Shown in pieces: positions 15,414 to 22,626 of a stretch of DNA of 40,543 nt. The DNA is from Bacteroidia bacterium. GTDB taxonomy: Bacteria > Bacteroidota > Bacteroidia > Bacteroidales > JAPLDU01. The notes beneath the pieces were generated by a model that worked only from the letters and a program-made list of their open reading frames with translations, did not search any database and was not told the DNA's origin. The stretch covers positions 1-40,543 of the forward strand of contig JAPLDU010000020.1 in NCBI GenBank assembly GCA_026391255.1, written 5' to 3'. Made by a program: the position numbers and the translations under genes. The stretch's first letter is position 1; every line of letters starts with the position of its first letter.

Positions 15414-17222
15414 ATGGAACGTTACGGCTATAATGAAGTATCAATATCAGTTGATGAACTTAACAGTAAATATGGTATTCATAAAGACACCATTTTTACT
15501 GGTATCAAACGGAATAAAGCAGGAAAACAAAAGTCATGGCAAAGCATATTCAATGTGTCTGATAAGAGCAAACGTGATATTTTACTAAGCACCATACCAA
15601 AGTCAACGGTAAAAAAATACGGTCTTCCGACCATTGAGCAGGCACAAGCTATGATCAACGGTGAGATCAGCCTAAAGAAAGCTGACGATAAGCAAAAAGT
15701 AATTGACAGGGAACACTCACTTATTAAAAACAGCCTGATAGAAGCTATCGAAAATGATTTTACACCATATATAAAACAATACAACGACATTTTTCCGGCT
15801 AATCATAAAAAAGCTATTCAACAGGCTCAGGTTCATTCATTATTTATTGCAATAATTAAGCTAAAATACAACAGGACAGGCCTTAAAAAAATATGGAATG
15901 TCTGCAAGGAGGTTTTAGGACTACATCCAAATATCACGTTGAAGGTGAATAACTACTCCCACTTTTGCCTGAACATTTCTAATGCCGAGGCCGATTTTAA
16001 AGCGGATAAGTTACTTTTTACGCATGGTCGTTTAAACAAGATAATGCCATACAAAATGACCAGTTTTCATAAAAAACGTGCCATGGCATATTTCTGTGAA
16101 CCGAATTCGCAATTATATACTTTTGAATACATCACCAACCGTATTAATAATGATGCAGAAAACAGCAATAAGGAAAAAGGAACCGATTATAAACCTATAA
16201 GTGTCCGTACTGTTCAAAATTTCCTGAAAACACCTGAAATATACAATTCCTGCATTAAATACCGCAATCCGGAACTGGAACAGAAACTTAATGGACTGTT
16301 TCTTCGCAGACATTTAAAGGACTTACAATATGGACAGTTAGCCAATATGGACGGTACACAGCTTAATCTTATTAAGGTGTGGAATGAAGACCATACTAAG
16401 AAAATATCACCTAATATATTTTGGATAATTGATGTTGCAAGCCGTAAAATAACAGGGTTTTGCGTATCAGAAAATGAAGACCGTCACGCTGTTTTCCAGA
16501 CACTTCATATGTCAACGCTTTTGGAAGGTTGCACATATCATGAAATTGTACGTGATAATGGAAGCTGGGCAAAAACTGAGGAATTCAAACAATTAGAAGA
16601 ATCCATGTTTTTAAGGGGCGTAACATTTCGTGCTGCTTCACCTGGTAACGCAAAGGACAAAACATACATTGAGCGGGCTACCGGCACGTTTCAAGGCAGA
16701 TTTTTATCTATGTTAAGCACTTATCTGGGTGAAGGGATCAGAAGCAAACACGAAAACAGGCCAGCCCTGGAAGCCTTAAAAATGGCAATAAAGGACAACG
16801 CTGAACTTAACATAAAGCATATTTACAACGCTGTAGCAAAACTGATAAGCATTTACAACGAAACACCACAGAACGGTAAAACACCGTCAGAAAAGGCACA
16901 TAACAAAGAATCAGCTATTAAAATCAGGAGTGAAGAAACCGCCCTGATGTTCTGGAAATCTACGCTGATAACCGTTCGTAATGGTGAAGTTAGGTTTAAT
17001 TTCAGGAATATACCATATATATATGATGTTTACGACCATAACCTAAAACTACGATTAAATGGGCAAACTATAAGGGTTTATTATGATGAATATAACATTG
17101 AGACCATTCATGTTTTCGACGAAAAGAACCAAAAATATATATGTGAACTAAGGCTAAAGAAATCTTTACCAGTGGCAGCCTGTAACCGTACCGAAACTGA
17201 TAACCTCGAAATGCAAAAGTAG
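15414..17222 (+). CDS. Mu-like DDE transposase (A protein)
   Basis: A 602-residue protein. Start is the ATG at 15414 (MERYGYNEVSISVDEL); the longer frame from 15348 overlaps the upstream gene. The N-terminal region has an HTH-like segment. The rve/RNase-H core carries Asp313 (NMDGTQ), Asp381 (VRDNGSW) and Glu420 (KTYIERATGTF), a complete DDE triad. After the core lies the beta-barrel Mu-transposase C-terminal domain (IPYIYDVYDHNLKLRLNGQTIRVYYDEYN). It catalyses transpositional integration and replication with the ATPase encoded downstream. The frame remains open for 139 codons after its TAG stop (see the next entry), so the native protein may have been longer. Confidence 0.9.
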   Translation: MERYGYNEVSISVDELNSKYGIHKDTIFTGIKRNKAGKQKSWQSIFNVSDKSKRDILLSTIPKSTVKKYGLPTIEQAQAMINGEISLKKADDKQKVIDREHSLIKNSLIEAIENDFTPYIKQYNDIFPANHKKAIQQAQVHSLFIAIIKLKYNRTGLKKIWNVCKEVLGLHPNITLKVNNYSHFCLNISNAEADFKADKLLFTHGRLNKIMPYKMTSFHKKRAMAYFCEPNSQLYTFEYITNRINNDAENSNKEKGTDYKPISVRTVQNFLKTPEIYNSCIKYRNPELEQKLNGLFLRRHLKDLQYGQLANMDGTQLNLIKVWNEDHTKKISPNIFWIIDVASRKITGFCVSENEDRHAVFQTLHMSTLLEGCTYHEIVRDNGSWAKTEEFKQLEESMFLRGVTFRAASPGNAKDKTYIERATGTFQGRFLSMLSTYLGEGIRSKHENRPALEALKMAIKDNAELNIKHIYNAVAKLISIYNETPQNGKTPSEKAHNKESAIKIRSEETALMFWKSTLITVRNGEVRFNFRNIPYIYDVYDHNLKLRLNGQTIRVYYDEYNIETIHVFDEKNQKYICELRLKKSLPVAACNRTETDNLEMQK

Positions 17223-17639
17223 GTTGCACATAATAAGACGTACAAAAATGCCATCGATAATAAGATTATCGAATATATGGATAAGGATAAAGATTCAGAT
17301 GACGATTCAATATACACTGTAATTGATCCCATGATTCATGAAAAGGAGAAACTAAACACAGCAGAACATAATCAATTAATGATGTACCTGAGAGACCGGG
17401 AACTGATTGACGAAACAAAGGAAATAACAAGGCCAGCATATAAGACACCTGCCAATACACCAGATTTTAACAAACCAAAAGAGACCAACATCACAAGACC
17501 TAAGAGAACGGCAAAAAAAATGGTCTATGCCGGAATCACTGAAACTTACCAGGACAACAAGACAAAAGATTATACAAGTAATGTATATTACCCAAAGGAA
17601 AGCTCAAGTTTGAAACCTCTTGAACCTGTTGAAAAATGA
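17223..17639 (+). pseudogene. In-frame continuation of the transposase after an amber codon
   Basis: After the transposase TAG (17220-17222) the same frame continues without a stop as VAHNKTYKNAIDNKIIEYMD to PVEK, ending at 17639. The composition (many Lys, Asp, Thr; RPKRTAKKMVYAG) resembles a disordered tail. An internal ATG at 17277 would give an independent 120-residue protein. MuA ends in a domain that contacts MuB and ClpX, so a tail of this kind is reasonable. I read it as the transposase C-terminus cut off by a nonsense change, readable only by suppression; a separate small gene is the alternative. Confidence 0.5.
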
Positions 17640-17669
17640 AAAAGCCTCCCCGACCAAAGGAAGGCTTTT
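17639..17669 (+). terminator. Possible terminator after the transposase region
   Basis: AAAAGCCT (17640-17647) pairs with AGGCTTTT (17662-17669), partly extended by CC/GG. The T-run is short (four), so termination may be partial, lowering expression of downstream genes. Confidence 0.5.
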
Positions 17670-17775
17670 CAGAACGTTACGAAATTAATTGCTATAAAGA
17701 AAGGCAAAGATAAACAGACAAAAGTAAAACACATAATATATAAGCTACGAAATTTAATGATAAGGAGAAATTTTG

Positions 17776-18444
17776 ATGAAACCAATTGAAAAACAGAACA
17801 AAAAGGAATTTAAAATAGTGATCACTCCAAATTTTGAGGCGGTCACTAACACATGTAAGCTCGCCCAGGATCACCACCGGCTTGAGTGCATTGTAGGTTA
17901 TCCGGGTGCAGGTAAAACAACGACGCTGACAGCTTACTTTAACCGCAACCAAAAGGTTTATTACGTATCAGCAAAGAACATCATGAACCGCAAGCAATTT
18001 TTCAGTGAGGTTCTTTCTAAACTGGGAATTGATTTTGTGGGTACGGTTTATGAAATGGTACAGGTAATTTGCCAACACCTGAATAAAAACTCAGGCAGCT
18101 TATTGATAATTGACGAGGCCGGGAAACTTAACAACGGGCTTTTGCTTGACCTTCACGACCTGAGAAATGAAACTGACCAGACAACAGGCATAATAATGGC
18201 CGGGTGCGAATATTTTAAGAGTAACATTGAAAGATCAGTTGCCAGACAAAAACAAGGTATACCGGAATTTTACAGCCGTATTGTTGGCTTTCTCCATTTG
18301 AGACCTCCTACAAAAAAAGAAATAGGGAGTATTTGTGAAATAAACGGAATAACTGACAGCAATGTGATCAGTGGACTTTATGGTATCGCTGATTACCGCA
18401 AGTTGTACAATTCAATTATGAATCACTTATTGTTAAATTCTTAA
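17776..18444 (+). CDS. MuB-like AAA+ ATPase
   Basis: A 222-residue protein with Walker A GYPGAGKTT (residues 41-49) and Walker B LLIIDEAG (108-115), followed by a sensor-like segment TGIIMAGCEYF. It belongs to the MuB/TniB-type family that binds target DNA and activates the transposase. AAGGAG at 17762-17767, 8 bases before the ATG at 17776, fixes the start. It is the partner of the transposase encoded upstream. Length is shorter than Mu B (about 312), lacking an N-terminal HTH domain. Confidence 0.88.
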   Translation: MKPIEKQNKKEFKIVITPNFEAVTNTCKLAQDHHRLECIVGYPGAGKTTTLTAYFNRNQKVYYVSAKNIMNRKQFFSEVLSKLGIDFVGTVYEMVQVICQHLNKNSGSLLIIDEAGKLNNGLLLDLHDLRNETDQTTGIIMAGCEYFKSNIERSVARQKQGIPEFYSRIVGFLHLRPPTKKEIGSICEINGITDSNVISGLYGIADYRKLYNSIMNHLLLNS

Positions 18445-18455
18445 TACTTAAAGAT

Positions 18456-18719
18456 ATGGTAAATTTTACAAATAACAACATAGTAATTACTATTAAAAAC
18501 AGGACGATTGAAGACCTGTTTAATTATCAGCGTTCAATGTTACATCTTATAGAACGGGCTTCACGTGACATTAATGCTGGTGAAGACGTTTCGGAAATCT
18601 ATTTTGGTTCAGATATATTGGAACACATGTTCTTAGACATTGACCAAATGAAAGCAGCCCTGGAGAACACAAAAGAAACCGTATTAAACACTTCAAACAA
18701 TGGAAAAGAAAAAGAATAA
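18456..18719 (+). CDS. Hypothetical phage protein
   Basis: An 87-residue acidic protein with no recognised motif. Mostly helical in appearance (TIEDLFNYQRSMLHLIERASRDI, DIDQMKAALENTKET). It starts 11 bases after the ATPase stop and its last 20 bases overlap the next gene, so it is translated within the early operon. A role in replication or host takeover is possible by position only. Confidence 0.6.
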   Translation: MVNFTNNNIVITIKNRTIEDLFNYQRSMLHLIERASRDINAGEDVSEIYFGSDILEHMFLDIDQMKAALENTKETVLNTSNNGKEKE

Positions 18720-19167
18720 CGTCAACAAAATTGACATAATGGAAATACTCCGGTTTGACAATGCGGCTACATCAATTATCAAAAAATGGTTTAACTGGAG
18801 TGATTATGATTACAATTTCAACATGTTTGAAAACGGCTCACGTTTTTTAATCGGCTACTTTCATAAGGATAAAAAGTCCATAAGTGAATATGAGAAAAAC
18901 TCAATGTTTTGGTTGTGGATGGAACAGGTAACCAAGTGGGTTGATTTAATCATGGTAAATACAATATCTTTCAGTCCCACAATTCTACAGGAACATAAGA
19001 TAAGTGATTTAATTTGGAATTACAATGTCCGCTTTCTGATGTTTGAAGTAAACTTTGAAGAATCATTAAATGAGTTCCAAAACCATTTAGCCCAAAACGT
19101 GCCATTACAGACACGAAAGAAAACAACTAAGGAACAGCACGAACCTGTTATAGATCGTTCAAATTAA
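18700..19167 (+). CDS. Hypothetical phage protein, Trp-rich
   Basis: A 155-residue soluble protein with eight or so Trp residues in the first two thirds (KKWFNWSDYDYNFN, FWLWMEQVTKWVDLI, LIWNYNVRF) and a basic, low-complexity tail (TRKKTTKEQHEP). It overlaps the preceding gene by 20 bases, the usual sign of translational coupling. No family recognised. Confidence 0.6.
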   Translation: MEKKKNNVNKIDIMEILRFDNAATSIIKKWFNWSDYDYNFNMFENGSRFLIGYFHKDKKSISEYEKNSMFWLWMEQVTKWVDLIMVNTISFSPTILQEHKISDLIWNYNVRFLMFEVNFEESLNEFQNHLAQNVPLQTRKKTTKEQHEPVIDRSN

Positions 19168-19212
19168 ATTCGTTTAAACGGTATTTAAACGGGGTTTCTA
19201 ATATCAGATAAT

Positions 19213-19473
19213 ATGAAAATGAAAAAAGGCAGATCAAAAGACCTAGTAAAAAACAGGGATATTAACCTGGTTGCACGTTTCTATTATTGGAATGAATTAA
19301 AGCGAATAAGGTTTGACGACTGTATTAACAATCTGTTGAACGAATTCTATATTACTGAACAAACCATTCTTTTAATAATAAAAAGGAACGAAAATGAACT
19401 TACCAGGTTAAGGAATTCCAAAACAAAAGAATCAGACCTTAAAAAGCTGAATAAGTCATTTAATTGGAAATAG
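19213..19473 (+). CDS. Small basic phage protein, possible HTH
   Basis: An 86-residue basic protein (MKMKKGRSKDLVKNRDINLVARFYYW...). The helices RFDDCINNLLNEFYITEQTILLIIKR resemble a helix-turn-helix, and similar short proteins with a KGRSKxLVxxRDxxL opening are common in Bacteroidetes Mu-like prophages as far as I recall. It could act as a late regulator. It lies between the early genes and the first virion gene. Confidence 0.6.
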   Translation: MKMKKGRSKDLVKNRDINLVARFYYWNELKRIRFDDCINNLLNEFYITEQTILLIIKRNENELTRLRNSKTKESDLKKLNKSFNWK

Positions 19474-19507
19474 CAGAAAATAAGACATTTGTATAAAATA
19501 CATAAGT

Positions 19508-20068
19508 GTGGAAACAAAAGAAATATTAAGGGAAATAACCAAAAACAGACATGAAATATTTTGTGTTGTTGGTAAAGTAATATCTGTAAATGAGACAGAA
19601 CGAACATGTGATGTAAAACCCATAAACGGAGATGCAATAATATACAGCGTAAGATTACAGGCTGATATTATAGGTGAAGGTGAAACCGGAACCGGATTCT
19701 GGTTAATGCCCAAAACGGGAAGCAATGTTATAGTTGCTTTTCTTAATGATAATGTGGCTGTTATTGTTCTTAGTACTGATATTGACAAATTAGAATGTGC
19801 TATTGAAGGCATTAGTATTTGTATGACAAAGGACGGTCTTGTTTTTAATGGTGGAAATCTTGGTGGATTGGTCAAGGTAAAAGCCATTAAAGATCGATTA
19901 AATTCAATTGAACAAGCATTTAATAACCATATAACAGAATTTAATACACATATACATGCTGGTATGGTTGTTTCACCTCCTGCTACCGGATCAACGACGC
20001 CTCCATCTACTTTGAATATTCAACCGACTTCATTAGAAGACATTGAAAACAACCAAATAATACAATAA
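19508..20068 (+). CDS. Phage baseplate assembly protein V / spike-like
   Basis: A 186-residue protein with probable GTG start. Residues 20-95 form an OB-fold-like region (VGKVISVNETERTCDVKPING, GFWLMPKTGSNVIVAFLNDNVAVIVL). A helical linker follows (VKAIKDRLNSIEQAFNNHITEFNTHIH) and a Pro/Thr-rich HxH-type end (AGMVVSPPATGSTTPPSTLN). This arrangement is that of gpV/gp45-like spike proteins of contractile-tailed phages. It lies 7 bases before the protease gene. In a complete phage it would sit with other baseplate genes, which are absent here. Confidence 0.72.
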   Translation: METKEILREITKNRHEIFCVVGKVISVNETERTCDVKPINGDAIIYSVRLQADIIGEGETGTGFWLMPKTGSNVIVAFLNDNVAVIVLSTDIDKLECAIEGISICMTKDGLVFNGGNLGGLVKVKAIKDRLNSIEQAFNNHITEFNTHIHAGMVVSPPATGSTTPPSTLNIQPTSLEDIENNQIIQ

Positions 20069-20075
20069 TTGATAT

Positions 20076-21137
20076 ATGAAAAAATTAGTAATGTTAAATT
20101 TAACTGACGAAACGACTATTTACCTTTATGGTGAAATTGGATCTGACAATGGAATTACAGATAAGGATTATGTATCTCAATTGGACACATTGCCTGTGAA
20201 CACTAAGAAAATTAATTTAAGAATTAACACACCAGGTGGTGACATATTCCAGGGATATGCAATCTATAATTTAATAAAGGCCAGTAAGGTTCCTGTTGAT
20301 TGTTATGTAGATGGGATTGCATCCTCAATGGGTTCTATCATTGCCTTAGCCGGACAAAAGACATATATGTGCCAAAATTCAATGTTCATGATCCATAACC
20401 CGGCATCTAAGATTGAAGGCACATCAGACGAAATGATTAACCAGGCAAACATACTTGATAAGATCAAAAATCAGGTTGTCTCTATTTATTGTGACAAAAC
20501 AGGTTTGTCGGCAAATGTGATAACAGATATGATGAACAAAACAACCTGGTTAAATGCAGAAGAGGCACTGAATCTTAAATTCATTGACGAAATTGTCCCG
20601 GACGTTCTGTCTATTAATTCCAGTGCTGCTGAATTTAAAAATTTAATGCCATTAGAGGCATTCAATAAAATCAATACTTGTAATCTTAATAAAAGCATAA
20701 TTATGAATGATAAAATGATTTTGAAAGCATTACAGCTTACTGATAATGCTACAATGACCGATGTTCAGGAAAAGATAATTGCCCTGATTGAGGAAAACAG
20801 GACATTGAAAGAAAGGTTTAAAACAAGTGAAGACAAAGCAATTGACGACCTTGTAAATAATGCTATTTTCAATAAGAAAATAACATTTGCACAAAAAGAG
20901 GCCTTCATTAACCTTGCAAAAAAGGACTTTGAAACGACAAGTCAGGTATTAAAAAGCCTGCCTGAATACAAGTCCTTAATGCATTTCATTAAAGAATCAA
21001 ACGACCAAGAAAACAAAAAAAAGAATAAAACTGACAAACCAAGGTCTGAATGGACATTGACTGATTACAGGAAATTTGATCCTAAAGCCCTTCAAAATGA
21101 TGAGCTTTATAATAGATTAATCAAAGAAGAGAAATAA
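20076..21137 (+). CDS. ClpP-like prohead protease with scaffold-like C-terminus
   Basis: A 353-residue protein. The N-terminal S14/ClpP domain (residues 15-185) has the oxyanion region NTPGGDIFQGY, nucleophile Ser84 in GIASSMGS and His107 in FMIHNPA. The second part (about 210-353) is Lys/Glu-rich and coiled-coil-like (EKIIALIEENRTLKERFKTSEDK), as in fused protease-scaffold proteins of Mu- and lambda-type phages. Met210 (ATG at 20703, MNDKMILKALQL) could start a separate scaffold, as in Mu I/Z and lambda C/Nu3. It lies 34 bases before the capsid gene. Confidence 0.85.
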   Translation: MKKLVMLNLTDETTIYLYGEIGSDNGITDKDYVSQLDTLPVNTKKINLRINTPGGDIFQGYAIYNLIKASKVPVDCYVDGIASSMGSIIALAGQKTYMCQNSMFMIHNPASKIEGTSDEMINQANILDKIKNQVVSIYCDKTGLSANVITDMMNKTTWLNAEEALNLKFIDEIVPDVLSINSSAAEFKNLMPLEAFNKINTCNLNKSIIMNDKMILKALQLTDNATMTDVQEKIIALIEENRTLKERFKTSEDKAIDDLVNNAIFNKKITFAQKEAFINLAKKDFETTSQVLKSLPEYKSLMHFIKESNDQENKKKNKTDKPRSEWTLTDYRKFDPKALQNDELYNRLIKEEK

Positions 21138-21171
21138 ATATTTATAATTCAATAACTTAATACATTTTTTT

Positions 21172-22053
21172 ATGCCTACATTAAATAAAACCGTCTGGAC
21201 AACTCAGTTAATGGAGAAGTTCTATCCGGATGATTCGTTTTTATCTTATGCACGTGACTTCTCTGAATTTGTGAATAATGACACTATTATTATTGGTGAG
21301 GCCGGAATAGACCCAAATGTGCTTGTCAATAATGATATGTATCCGATCAATGTGACATTAAGGTCAGATACACCCTATGCTTTTGTTCTGGATCAGTTTG
21401 ACACAGAAAATACACTCGTTTTAAATGCTGAACAGGTCGAAAGAGCTTATAATATGCTTGAAAGCCATATTTACGGCCACAGAAACCAGTTAAGAAAAAC
21501 AGTTGCCATAAGGGCTGCTTATGCATTTACACCTTCGGCAAACGGAGCCAACACCCCTGTTGTCCCTACGACGGGTTCAACAGATGGCAATGGTAAAAAA
21601 GCATTGACTATTAATGACATTCTTAATATCAAGGCTGTTTTTGACAACAATGACTATCCAACTGATAAAAGGGTTCTGGTATTACATCCCCGTCACGTTC
21701 GTGATCTGTTGCTCATTGACTTATTAACCTTTAAAGACATTGCAGACCTGAAAGAAGGCAAGCCTTCAAAATTTGCAGGGTTCAATATTTTGCAATTTTC
21801 ACAAACACCGACTTTCAACAAATCTACACAAGTAAGAGCGGCATATGGAGCTGCCGCCGTTCCTTCGACTGATACGTTCTGTTCATTTGCATTTTATGGA
21901 GATGAAATGATGAAGGCAGACGGAACTATTCAATTGTTTGAAAAGGTTGACGACCCAATGTTCAGAGGCACAATAATAGGCTTCCAGAAACGCTTTATTG
22001 CTGCGCCTATCAGACTTAAAGGAATGGGAGCAATTGTCAGTGTTGACGCTTAA
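21172..22053 (+). CDS. Major capsid protein (HK97-fold, Mu-like order)
   Basis: A 293-residue protein. The early segment includes SEFVNNDTIIIGEAGIDPNVLVNN and TPYAFVLDQFDTENTLVLNAEQVERAYNMLESH. The middle has DILNIKAVFDNNDYPTDKRVLVLHPRHVRDLL and the end contains IIGFQKRFIAAPIRLKGMGAIVSVDA. These patterns fit capsid proteins of Bacteroidetes tailed phages, and its place right after a prohead protease supports this. A terminator hairpin follows, so it is the last virion gene of the transcript. Identification rests on context and general resemblance. Confidence 0.75.
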   Translation: MPTLNKTVWTTQLMEKFYPDDSFLSYARDFSEFVNNDTIIIGEAGIDPNVLVNNDMYPINVTLRSDTPYAFVLDQFDTENTLVLNAEQVERAYNMLESHIYGHRNQLRKTVAIRAAYAFTPSANGANTPVVPTTGSTDGNGKKALTINDILNIKAVFDNNDYPTDKRVLVLHPRHVRDLLLIDLLTFKDIADLKEGKPSKFAGFNILQFSQTPTFNKSTQVRAAYGAAAVPSTDTFCSFAFYGDEMMKADGTIQLFEKVDDPMFRGTIIGFQKRFIAAPIRLKGMGAIVSVDA

Positions 22054-22076
22054 ATTCTTTTTGATTGCATGTATTA

Positions 22077-22103
22077 AGCACCTCACCTGGGGTGCTATTT
22101 TTA
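22077..22103 (+). terminator. Rho-independent terminator after the capsid gene
   Basis: AGCACC (22077-22082) pairs with GGTGCT (22091-22096), extended by a T-G wobble, followed by ATTTTTAT. It closes the rightward phage transcript. Confidence 0.7.
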
Positions 22104-22143
22104 TGAAATTATCCTATTTTTACGACTTAATTATTTTCGTATT

Positions 22144-22419
22144 ATGATTGAAACATTATCAATAATACTCTTTATAATAGGCATTTATGTAATACTTAAA
22201 TTCGTATTAAAGATGTCTGCAATTACTATCCTTGCTGTTCTTAAAGGCATTTTCATGTCAATCAGATACCCGCTTATCGGGCTTTTTATTATTGCTTCCG
22301 TTATTTTCATTGTTGTTTTTTACTTCAATTATGGAATAGGTGGCCTTTTATTTGCATCTGCTATCATTGGTATTGTTTTGGCCACGCTTAAAAAATTCTT
22401 TAATTCGTATCGTTTTTAA
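22144..22419 (+). CDS. Small three-helix membrane protein at the phage right end
   Basis: A 91-residue, very hydrophobic protein with about three membrane helices (TLSIILFIIGIYVILKFVL; YPLIGLFIIASVIFIVVFYF; GLLFASAIIGIVLATL) and a basic C-terminus. The last codons lie inside the right 19-bp inverted repeat. It could be a holin-like or superinfection-related gene of the element, but no family was recognised. It has its own start after the capsid terminator. Confidence 0.6.
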   Translation: MIETLSIILFIIGIYVILKFVLKMSAITILAVLKGIFMSIRYPLIGLFIIASVIFIVVFYFNYGIGGLLFASAIIGIVLATLKKFFNSYRF

Positions 22420-22425
22420 TTTTCC
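22407..22425 (-). repeat. Right 19-bp inverted repeat of the phage element
   Basis: On the minus strand GGAAAATTAAAAACGATAC, matching 14322-14340 at 18 of 19 positions in opposite orientation. Confidence 0.7.
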
Positions 22426-22431
22426 TAAAAT

Positions 22432-22447
22432 GTTGTTTTTAATTTCG
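22432..22447 (-). repeat. Degenerate second copy of the right-end repeat
   Basis: On the minus strand CGAAATTAAAAACAAC, offset 23 bases outward from the copy at 22407-22425 and in the same orientation. The spacing recalls the abutting 22-bp R1 and R2 sites of phage Mu. Confidence 0.45.
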
Positions 22448-22626
22448 TGATTATAAATGGTATAACAATCATTTTTTTATTGTCATAAGATTATCCTTAC
22501 TTTCTACCTATCTGTTATGTTTAATAACATTACCATAAATGATTATGATTTTAAGACAAGAAAAAAATTATTTATTTTTGAAAAATATAGTCATTATTTG
22601 ATTTTAGAATATTTAAAGATGTTATT

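Larger units (their letters stand above)
14229..22447 (+). mobile_element. Compact Mu-like transposable phage element
   Basis: Gene order is that of a Mu-like left arm: leftward repressor, rightward Ner-like regulator, DDE transposase and AAA+ partner. A short virion part follows (spike/baseplate V-like, ClpP-type protease, major capsid). A 19-bp inverted repeat with 18 matches brackets it (14322-14340 and 22407-22425). A second degenerate copy lies 23 bases outside the right one and a weaker one 93 bases outside the left one, recalling the L1/L2 and R1/R2 transposase sites of Mu. No terminase, portal, tail tube, sheath, tape measure or lysis gene is present. Exact ends and target duplication were not resolved; the limits given are the outermost candidate sites. 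Confidence 0.7.

Noticed and set aside
17220-19473. TAG recoding across the phage element
   Set aside because: Only the transposase amber codon has a long open continuation. The TAG at 19471 is followed by a stop after a short stretch overlapping the next gene, so ordinary stop use is simpler.
14190-22500. Exact 5-bp target duplication and TG...CA termini of the phage element
   Set aside because: I compared TG positions left of 14230 with CA positions right of 22447 and found no matching 5-base pair that was convincing, so the precise ends are left open.
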